Shown one piece after another: positions 18,200-26,462 of a stretch of 64,000 nucleotides of DNA. Source of the DNA: Rebecca billardiae RCC1528 (taxonomy: Eukaryota > Haptophyta). Position 1 is the stretch's first letter. Each line of letters opens with the position of its first letter. The stretch lies in assembly GCA_965240325.2 (NCBI GenBank), contig OZ251237.1:682001-746000 (forward strand). The letters are read 5' to 3'. The translations under genes were made by a program, and so were the position numbers. The notes under the pieces were generated by a model. That model did no database searches. It was not told the origin of the DNA and saw only the letters and a list, made by a program, of their open reading frames with translations.

Positions 18200-20377
18200 T
18201 CACCGTCCGGTCACTCCGGCGATGCCGCTGCGAGCGCCGAGCCCGCGTCCGGCCGGGTACGCCCACCTAGCGGGGAGGGGCACGGGCGGCGGCGGAGCAG
18301 CGACGCGGCAGTCATAACGCGATAACCGCCGCGGACTGCCAAACCCACCACTCCCGTCGCGTCGGCCATCGCCCCCAAACGCGCTCAGCCGCAGCATGTT
18401 CGAAGTGCTGTCGCCGACGCCGTACGACACGAGCAGGTCCCACCGCCCCTCGGCCGAGAGCATCGCCTGCTGCACGTTGCGCAGCCGCTGCACCACCCAC
18501 GGGTTGACTCTGGGGAAGGCGCGCCAGTCAGTCGTCGACTCGTCGCCGACGCCCGGCCGCCTCGAGACGAGCTCGAGGCCGGAGACGAAGGCGATCCGCA
18601 GGCCGCACTCGCCGTGGAGCTTGGTGGGCGGGCCCTGCTGCTTGGGGCCCGTCGCCCGCGGCTCCCAGCCCACCTGCCGCGCTCTTGGGAACACCGTCGT
18701 GTTGCGCAGCCGGCAGTGCTCGGGCGCGTCTTGCGGGATGTTCGCCCAGCCGAGCTCGCAGCCTCCATACCATGGCACGTGCGAGCTGTGCGTGAGCAGT
18801 GGCAGCTCCGCGCTCACGCCGAGCAGCTGCAGGGGCTGGCGCGCTCTCGCGATGAAGAGGAAGTGCCGGTAGTCCTGGAACGACACGGGCGGGCACCCGT
18901 CGCCACGCCCCCCGTTCAGGCTGCTCGAGTTCACGAGGCCCTTCAAGCGCGTGTGCACGACACCAAGCAGCACGCTGCTCTCGCCGTGAAATGGCCGGGC
19001 AAGCCGGAGCGGCAGCAGCGGCGCGCCGTTGAGGTGCACGCTGGTCTGGCTCCACGAGCCAGCCGGCCATGGCGGCTGGAAGCCGCGCGCGGCGAGCCCG
19101 AGCTGCGAGAGCATCACCGCCTGCGCCTTCAGGTAGCGCACAAACTCGCTCGACCGACTCGCCATGGTGCGAGGCTCGTGCACGCAGCGCAAACACGCGG
19201 GCAGCGCGGCGGCTGCTGGCTCATCCCGTAGCAGCGTCGAGATGCCGCGGAGCTCGCACGTCGCGAGCTCCGTCGGGCCGAAGTGGTATACCATCACCAG
19301 CGAGTCCGAGCGCCCGCCGCTCTCATCCACCCTCACGGGCGGCACGAGCGGGCTCCAGTTCTTGTCCTTGATTGTGGCGCCGCGTGCGGCGGCGCCATCC
19401 AGGCTGAGCCCCATTGCTGAGATGCGCTCCGCGCGCGCCTCGGCCGTCCGCTCGGTGGGCGAGAGGTCGCACACCTCGTGCACGCGCAGCAGGCCCTGGC
19501 CGCAGCCGCGCGTCTGGGAGAGGCTGCCCCGGCATGCCGAGTGGCACCGGCCCTGCAGCCCGCTCACGTTGCGCTGGACCACACCGTGGCCCGCGCCGTG
19601 GCCAACTGACGGGGCCGAGCTGCTGGCCGCCCCGGCGGTCGCGCCGCTGCTGCCGCCTGGCGGGGCCGCGCACACCTCGAGCAGCCGCTGCTGCGAGGTG
19701 CGCAGCTGGGTCTCGACTTCCCGGTCGACGAGCGAATCGCGCCGCGCGGCCCGCTGCGCGACCACGTCGTCGTTGCGCGGCGGCGGCCCATCCACCCCGG
19801 CGACCACCAGCAACGAGCCAACTGGCTCGCCTGGCAGGGTGGCCGCGCTGAGGCGCGGGGTGAGGCTCCAGCGCATCACGCGCAAGCCCTGGCGCATCGT
19901 GGTGACGGGCGGCGTCGCGTCGTCGGCGAAGAGCGCCGTGTTCACGGTGACCATCATCAGCAGCCCGTCGTCCACGCGCGCCAGCTTCGGATCCTCGCCC
20001 TCGCCAAGAGGGTGCAGCACGCGCGCAACGCAGTAGCCGTTCATTGCGCACGACGTCTCGTTCGCGTACAAGACGAAGGAGAATATGATGGAGCGATAGC
20101 TCTCGACGGCACGCGTCCGGCAGAGCAACGTCGACGCGTCGTCCCGCATCGACATGCAGCGCTTGCCGTCGCCATGGACGAGCATCATGCGCGCGACGCC
20201 AGCGAGGTGTCCGCTCGGCAGGCCGCACGAGCGGCACGACGCGATGCTTGGGTTGGTGATCCAGAAAGACGACTCCGGACCGGCGGCGACGATTCGCGGC
20301 AGGTCAACCCACTCGATGTGGGAGTGCAGCGGGCGCCCGAGCACCGCGGCGGCGAGAACTGCGGCAGCCATCGTCAT
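18200..20377 (-). pseudogene. Propeller gene copy 2, C-terminus replaced by inserted element
   Basis: From the start equivalent to copy 1 (20377) to about 18376 the frame matches copy 1 with only scattered substitutions (for example AIHGY to AMNGY; a denser cluster in the last ~150 residues). At 18375 the frame runs into element E2 and ends at 18200 after ~60 unrelated residues. It loses the conserved segment after VLRLSA that in copy 1 reads DVISLFATG. The upstream frame stays open to 20839, but copy 1 has no counterpart there, so I use 20377. A 725-aa hybrid protein could still be made. Whether it folds is unknown. Confidence 0.65.
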
Positions 20378-20832
20378 CGCGGTCCCCGCGCTTGTGGGTG
20401 CGATAGTGCGATGAAGGATGGCGCGGCAACCTGCCACCGTGAGCCTTTTAAAGCAAATAAACTGTACCCCCATAGAGGTAGGATGGCATCTCGACCGATA
20501 CCGCCTTTTATTGCGGGTCCTTTGGCTCCAGACGTGCGTACGTACTGTCAAGCTGTGCAGTATCCTATGGAGCGCTCGTTGGAACTTGGCGGGGCTTGGA
20601 ACTTGACACCGCATTTCCCAGCGAAGTGCCCCATCTCGGCGGGGCTGGCACGGTCGGCACACGCTCCTGAGCGCTCGCTTCGCGGTGCGGCAGGCCTTGG
20701 GCAGCCCAGACAGACATGCCGCGACCGAATCACCGGGCCATGCGCGCACCACACCCGCGCCACATGGCCTGCGCGCTGGACGACTGAGAGGCAACGCCGA
20801 ACCACTGCATTCCACTGCCCCGCATGCACCCC

Positions 20833-21545
20833 AAGTCACCTTCAGAGGGCGTCGACGAGCGCAGAGCGGGTGCGTGGGAGTTCGACAAACTCGTGTACCT
20901 TCTTGCTAGCACCAGCGGCGAGGTCGCAAGCCGAACCTTGACCAGCCGTGGAACTTGAGCTGGTCGGCAGCAAAACCACCGTTTAACCCGGATCAAGTTA
21001 GCAGCGTGCGAGGAGGAGGCGCGGTGCGCGTCCGCGGCTGGCGAGAGGCGTCCGGACCGTGCCGTTCTCGGCCGCGCCCGCGCGCTTCCCGCCGCCGCGG
21101 GCCCCGTGTACGCCCGTCGTCGCCCTCGCCGCGCGGGCGCCAAACCGGCGTCAAGTTCCAACGAGCGCTCCATACTCCTAAATCAGGCCCTTGCCCCCCT
21201 TTATTTCTTTGTTGCTACTATGGAGGTATCGCATGTGTGCAGGCACGACCCCTCGCGAGTCACCTTCAGAGGGCGTCGAAAAGCGCAGAGCGGGTGTGCG
21301 GGAGTTCAACCAACTCGTGTACCTTCTTGCAAGCACCAGCGGCAGGTTGGTAGCAAAACACCGCATCGGCCCCCCAGATGAACTCATGAAGTTCCCAGCG
21401 TGCGAGGAGGAGGCGCGAATGCGCGTCCGCAGCTGGCAGGAGGCGTCCGGACCGTGCCATTCTCGGCCGCTTTCGCGCACTTCCCGCCGCCACGAGCGCC
21501 GTGTACTGTGTAGACTGTAGTTACGCCCGTCGTCGCCCTCGCGGC
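20833..21545 (+). repeat. Two ~290-bp direct repeats sharing a short open frame
   Basis: 20833-21130 and 21254-21545 run in parallel: TCACCTTCAGAGGGCGTCG, CAGAGCGGGTG, ACTCGTGTACCTTCTTGC, GCGTGCGAGGAGGAGGCGCG and GAGGCGTCCGGACCGTGCC occur in both. In the plus frame both encode LVYLLASTSG preceded by RRAG. Possibly a duplicated gene fragment; the function is not recognised. Confidence 0.6.
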
Positions 21546-21587
21546 TCGCCGCGTGGTGGCCGTCAAACCGGCCACTGGGCTCATTTA

Positions 21588-21660
21588 TGACCGCGTTCCG
21601 CGGTCCTTTTCCGTAGAACGAACGTAGTTCGGGGCCCGCGGTGGCGGTGCACCCTCCGTC
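21588..21660 (+). repeat. R2 repeat, single arm
   Basis: TGACCGCGTTCCGCGGTCC, then TTTTCCGTAGAACGAACGTA and GGGGCCCGCGGTGG. The same sequence forms both inverted arms of the element at 54667-54943, and a diverged arm lies at 60731-60815. No partner arm is seen near this copy. Confidence 0.65.
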
Positions 21661-22906
21661 GCAGTCGTCCCGTACACGTGTAACTAGACTCCATCCAGCG
21701 GCGCGCCGCCCCAGCGCCGCGCCGCCGCCGGCGTGCGCCGAGTGTGGATGTCGGTCGTCGGCCGAGCTGCCCTCATCACAGACGGCCCTTACCTGACCCC
21801 CTGCGCGTGCGCGACGGCCGACAGGCGGATGCGACTCGGCGTGATCGACGCACGAGCGCGACTGTTGCACGCCAGGCCACCGGCGGAGCTGACTGACAGC
21901 CAGGGAGCCGGACGGCGCGGGACCGCGCGGATTCGACCGTTCGTTCGGGCCTGCCGCTGACCGTCGTCGCCGCGACGCCAGCAGCGCAGGAGTAGATGAT
22001 CTGCAGGTCAGTAGGGTTCGACCTGCGCGCCTGCGCGACGGCCGACAGGCGGGCGCGAGGCGTGAGCGACGCATGAGCGCGACTCTACGTGCACACCAGG
22101 CACCACGCGGCCGAGCTGACTGACCGCGAGCCAGGGAGCACGGTGCGAGCAGCCATGCAGCACCGGTGCTTGCGCGCGCCGCGCGTGCACGGGGTGACAC
22201 ACCTCGGTCAGGCTCGGCACGCGTCGCAGAGGCACGGCCAGCTCTGGGCACGCCAGGCGCCCAGGCCACGCGGAGCTGACAGCCACGGGGAGCCGACGGC
22301 GCGCGGGGCCGCGGCCAGTTCCGAGTTCGACTTGCGCCTGCTCTGAAGAAGAGTTCTGGGAGACCCTGGCGGAGAGGCATGGCAAGGGGGGCGTGTGGTG
22401 AAGTCGGAGACTCAGAGATCGATCAGTCCGGCATCATGCGCCGCTGCCCCCGAGCTTGCGAGAGCCCGAACACAGGGCGGCGGCTGCGGCGGCGGCGGCG
22501 CGGCCGCGCGCCGGCCGGCCGCGCAGGCATCGACAGGGCGCGGCAGGGGCGTGCGGAGTGACTAGTGAGCGGGCACGAACGCGATGTCGACGGCCGTCGG
22601 GACCCGCCGCAGACGCGCGCTCCAGGCGCCACTCGGCACTTGCCACGCGCACCTGCCCATCGAGCGCCCCCTTGGAGGCTTGGACCAAGAGTCGTCGCGG
22701 CTCGCTCGCCACCCCGAAGGAACCTGCGCGTCACGTGCTTGCGACGGCGGCAGGTTTTGAGCTCGCCAGCTCGGTAAGTCAGTGACTATGGAATGGGCTG
22801 GCAACGAATAGCTGCGCGGGTATTTTCAATAAGGCTTGCGGGTTTTAGACTCTAGATACCAACCGCCGCGAAGCCAAGTTCATATTCATCAAGGCGGAGG
22901 CAAACT

Positions 22907-23205
22907 ATCACACATGAACGAGAGTCTACCCACAAAATCGCGCTCGTAACGAACCGTTACACTAATGTCACGTCCAGCTGACGTCCAGATCGCACTTTAC
23001 TTAAGGGAATCAGCTGGGCGCGGTTATTTTCGGCCTAATAGACCTCTCTATGCGATCTCAAAAACTCGAAACTCGGTCTCCGCCAGCCCTAAAAATCGCC
23101 CCCCGTCCCTTTTTTCTTGATCAAAGATCTTTTTGAAACGTGGTTCGGGCCCGCTGGTGCGGGCTCCACGCTGCGCGCTCCGCCCTGCACCGCGGGCCAT
23201 AATTG
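22907..23205 (+). repeat. R1 dispersed repeat, copy 1
   Basis: The conserved 3' part (23055-23203) runs from CGAAACTCGGTCTCC through CTTGATCAAAGATCTTTTTG and ACGTGGTTCGGGCCCGC to CACCGCGGGCCATAAT. It is shared with copies at 52664-53003 (inverted), 58074-58420 and 61803-62068. The 5' part (CGCTCGTAACGAACCGTTAC) matches only the 61.8-kb copy, giving two subfamilies. The GC-rich end can fold (CGTGG..CCACG around GCCCGC/GCGGGC). Its nature is unknown. Confidence 0.7.
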
Positions 23206-23399
23206 ACAACTTAGCTAGTTTAGTAGTTACTAGTTCCAACGAGCGCTCCATACACACCGCGTACGACTCGCCCGTCATATATAAGCTATCGTCCAAGGCG
23301 GACCGCGCCTGCTGGGGTGGTCTATACTTATAAAGGTGCTATTCCACGTATACTATTCGGTGGATCATCAGAGGCGCGGCGATTCCGCCGATTGCAGTG

Positions 23400-24052
23400 T
23401 CAAGATGTAGTATTAACGCTCCAGTGACCGGACTTATAGGGGGTCAACCGAAGCTGGATCCGCAGATGTATCGTATCGGTAGTCATACGAATACTCGTCA
23501 CTGGATGGAACCGTAATCACTCACCACTGGACTTAGTGGGGTCAGAGCTCCGACCGTTACACTCCCGGGTGCCACTACAATCTCCCGAAATCTCTTAACA
23601 TGAACTATCACACGGGTGTATACTTGGAAGAACTATAGTTAGTAGGCGTTAAGGCTTCGTTCCAGGGTGATGTATAGAATCCGCCTGCGCCAAAGTTCAG
23701 ACTGTCAAAATGTGATCTAGCCGGTGCGATTCTGGTGCAAATCGCGAGATCACCTTGGAGATCGTGTATCTCCCCTACTAACGTTGCCGAGATCGCGTCG
23801 AGATTGAGGTCGTAGTTATATCCGTAGCTAGTCGGAGTCCAATAGTTATACTATGTCGTCACACATTTTTTCGCAAAACTTGTCAGCGTGACTGCCCAGG
23901 CTGCAGGCAGTCATAGCAGTATTCGTCAGGTCTGCGTTTTTCGAATTCAGACTTGACATCCCGAAGTTCACTAAGTTTGACGAGAGCCTCATCTCAGCAT
24001 CGATTGACGACAGAAATAAGTTGGATTTTGGGCCATCACACACGCACCCCAC
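23400..24052 (-). pseudogene. Relic of a low-GC gene in four tiled minus-strand frames
   Basis: Four minus-strand frames follow one another with small overlaps: 24052-23846, 23850-23608, about 23614-23498 and 23510-23400. Each reads like ordinary protein (for example LNLDAISATLVGEIHDLQGD in the second) rather than GC-rich shadow translation. Base composition is visibly lower in GC than the host genes. The pattern fits one gene broken by frameshifts, or short exons. I do not recognise the family. A viral or otherwise foreign origin is possible but only inferred from composition. An R1 repeat lies directly downstream. Confidence 0.4.
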
Positions 24053-24560
24053 AGTGCGGGGCTCTAGTGACCCCTCGCCCTCGGGCTAAGACCTCAAGTC
24101 TCACCACGCGGCCGACCGGACAGTCCGGACACAGTTATATATATAAATTATTAACGTCAACGACTCAGATTACCCATTTACCCGGCGAGTGAGTCAGTAC
24201 GTACTACGTAGTATAACGCCATTATTTTATAATCAGCAAACCGCGGCGCACGTCCGGTCCGGATTTGTGGCGCGGAGAGCCGGAGACGACCTCGGCGGCG
24301 GCGGCACCATGAGCGGATGGCACGCGGGCTCACGGCCCCATGCAGTGGACCCCATGCAGTGGCGTCACGGTCCGAGGCCGGCTGCGCGGCCGGTCGCCTG
24401 AGGTCTACCGTCGGGCTGCGGCAGCCAAGCCGCTGCCGAGCCGAGGCTTCGCCACTACCGGCGACGCGCGCTGCCATTAATAGGATGACGGTGATGTTGT
24501 AGTTGTTGAACTCTGACTCCGCCCTTGACATGAACGTTCACGTTGCGCCTTATTCTTGAG

Positions 24561-26207
24561 TCACAGGAGCACGACCGTCTCTGCTCGTGGAAGCGCCGCT
24601 CGTTCGCGTTGGCGGCGGAGGCGTGTAGCCGCCAGTGCACCAAGAAGCAGGAAGGCGGCAGCCACGCTCACGACGAGGCACACCGCAGGCGCCGCCACAG
24701 CCGTATATCTGTGCGACTCGCCCAACCGCGCGCCCTCGGCGACCAGCGCGCCACCGTGCGCCTCGCGGATCGCCTTGATCACCTCCCGCGTCTCGTAGAT
24801 GTTGTACTCTCCGCTCGGCGTGCGCACGTTCACCTGCTCAGCCGTGCACGGGAAGCAGTAGTGCGTGTCGAGCGCGTGTGCGAAGGCGGGCGCGCCGAAG
24901 CCCGCGCTGCCGGGCTTCTGCCGCGCCAAGTTGCGCGCGCAGTCGCGCGGGGTCCACATGTTCAACCGGATGCCGGTCTGGAAGGAGCCGCACGCGTAGC
25001 CGGCATACAATAAGCCGCGGCCGAGGCCCGGCGGCGAGGGAGGCGCCGACGGCGCCGCAGGCGGGAGCAGGGGCGGCGGTGCGGGCGGCGGCGGGAGCGA
25101 CGGGCTGCTCGGCGGTGGCGCGGGCGGGCGTGACGGCGGCGAGAGCGGCGGCGACGGCGCGTGTGTGATGTAGATGTCAAAGGCTGTGTCTCTGTGTCGC
25201 GCGTTCACCTCCGCCTGCGTGCACGCGAAGCACGTCTGCTGCAGCGGCGAGAGGCTGAAGTAGGGCGTGTCCAGCGTCGTCGCGACGAGGCGCTGGCACT
25301 CGAATGGCGAGACGATTTTGATCTGCACCGGCTTGCCGCACGCGTACCCCACGTAAGCCGCGTTCAGCGCCATGGGAGGCATGGGCGGCGGCGCGTCTGG
25401 CGGCGCTGGGGACGGCGGCGGCGGTGCCGGCGGCGAGGCAGCTGCGGGTGTGCGGGCAGGGCGAGGCGCACGCGAGGCGGCGGAGAGGGGGCGGAGGGCC
25501 GCGCGGCGGTGGAGATAGGGCGGGGGGTCGGAGGTCAGCAGTGGCGGCACGGAGCCGAGCTCTCGAGCAGCTGCTGCGCGTGTGCGGCGCTCGGGGTGGG
25601 GTGATGCGCGGCGGCACTCACGTGGCGGCGAGCCCTCCACATAGCCGTACTCGGCACCGCCCCACGCCTGGCGCACGTGCGTGAGGAGTGTGGCGAAGTG
25701 ACGGCGCGAGGAGGACTCGTCCATGCCGCACAACCCGTGCAGATCGAGGAGCTCCGCCGGCACGGGCGTCTTGAATTTGCCGCACTTCTGCAGGTGGCGG
25801 CCAAAGGCGTGGAACGAGTCTGTGCAGTGCCCTGAGCTGCAGACGGCCGACCGGAGAGCGCCTGGGAGGGCGGTGCCATCGCCGCTATCGACGATGGGCC
25901 AGGTGGGGCGCGCGCAGTCCGAGCACAGCAGCTCCATCGCCATACCACCGAGCTCGTTGGCCGAGCACTCCAGCTCGGAGGCGACCATCGCGCGCAGCAC
26001 GTCGTAAAAGTTGCGGCACCGCGGGTGGCACAAGCCCTCGATCGAGGTGGGCTGCGACGAGTCAGTCGGGGCGTGGCCGGACGGATGCTCGAAGGGGGAG
26101 AGGCATCCGCTGGGCTCGTCGCCGGCGCGGGCCATCGCCGCCAGCAGTAAGACGGCGAGGTGCCGCCATCCGCCACCCATCGCTCGCCGCCCCGGGATCG
26201 GCTTCAA
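24561..26207 (-). CDS. Secreted/type I membrane protein with Cys-rich modules and proline-rich linkers
   Basis: The frame has 548 codons. A signal peptide (WRHLAVLLLAAMARA) is followed by a Cys-rich region of about 170 residues (GLCHPRC, LLCSDCARP, LCGMDES). Two copies of a ~65-75-residue module come next, each starting Y-x-GYACG and ending C-x-x-C-(x)5-V-N-x-R with a (Y/F)(N/D)IY block. Linkers of the SPPAPPPPSP type separate them, as in algal hydroxyproline-rich proteins. A transmembrane helix (AAPAVCLVVSVAAAFLLLGA) and a basic cytosolic tail end the protein. A probable 180-nt intron at 25621-25442 (GTGAGT...CCCGCAG) is a multiple of three and stop-free; splicing gives 488 aa and removes a low-complexity stretch. 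Likely a surface or wall protein of unknown function. Confidence 0.7.
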   Translation of the reverse strand: MKPIPGRRAMGGGWRHLAVLLLAAMARAGDEPSGCLSPFEHPSGHAPTDSSQPTSIEGLCHPRCRNFYDVLRAMVASELECSANELGGMAMELLCSDCARPTWPIVDSGDGTALPGALRSAVCSSGHCTDSFHAFGRHLQKCGKFKTPVPAELLDLHGLCGMDESSSRRHFATLLTHVRQAWGGAEYGYVEGSPPRECRRASPHPERRTRAAAARELGSVPPLLTSDPPPYLHRRAALRPLSAASRAPRPARTPAAASPPAPPPPSPAPPDAPPPMPPMALNAAYVGYACGKPVQIKIVSPFECQRLVATTLDTPYFSLSPLQQTCFACTQAEVNARHRDTAFDIYITHAPSPPLSPPSRPPAPPPSSPSLPPPPAPPPLLPPAAPSAPPSPPGLGRGLLYAGYACGSFQTGIRLNMWTPRDCARNLARQKPGSAGFGAPAFAHALDTHYCFPCTAEQVNVRTPSGEYNIYETREVIKAIREAHGGALVAEGARLGESHRYTAVAAPAVCLVVSVAAAFLLLGALAATRLRRQRERAALPRAETVVLL

Positions 26208-26462
26208 ACTTGCTTGAGTACTTCACCGCAACCTTGGACTGTCAGCAGGTAGCTTACGACGACTGACTGTCGAGTGACCATGGCTGAACCGTGTCTCAGA
26301 GAACGACCAGTAGCTACTGGGAGTGCATGAAACTGCGCTGACTGGCACACCGTTGATCGTGCAGACTCGTGCTGACTGCTGAGCCGTGAGCGCGCATCAG
26401 AAATACAGTATGCCAGGCCGAGGGGTACTCGTAACATGCAGCAACATGAACAGTTAACTCGA

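Larger units (their letters stand above)
14561..18375. mobile_element. Long element E2 inserted in propeller gene copy 2
   Basis: It shares both ends with E1 and contains about 3.2 kb of extra internal DNA, most of it tandem repeats (15.2-17.9 kb). The frames in it (for example minus 16860-17786, 308 codons) are translated repeats with no recognisable protein. Left flank CACGT (13891-13895) and right flank CGCGCTCAG (18379 on) correspond to neighbouring bases in intact copy 1 (about 9137-9151). No clear target-site duplication is visible. The superfamily is unknown. Confidence 0.6.
20378..22906. other. Repeat-rich intergenic region, no recognised gene
   Basis: It holds two imperfect direct repeats of ~290 bp (20833-21130 and 21254-21545), the motif TTCCAACGAGCGCTCCATAC at 21154 (also at 23232 and inverted near 20567), an R2 arm (21588-21660), and direct repeats around ACGGCCGACAGGCGG (21803-21912 and 22030-22140). 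Long minus frames, such as 21178-22380, show no protein features. Confidence 0.5.

Noticed and set aside
18200-20839. 879-codon ORF as a longer, intact second propeller protein
   Set aside because: The extra N-terminal part has no counterpart in copy 1 and the C-terminus is element DNA. The intact gene defines start and end elsewhere.
21178-22380. 400-codon minus ORF
   Set aside because: Overlaps DNA repeats shared with 20.8-21.1 kb, is Arg/Ser/Ala-rich and shows no domain. Better explained by GC content.
23055-23203. R1 conserved end as a tRNA or spliceosomal snRNA gene
   Set aside because: The hairpin and GGTTCG resemble a T-arm, but there is no cloverleaf, anticodon arm or match to U1-U6 sequence elements that I know.
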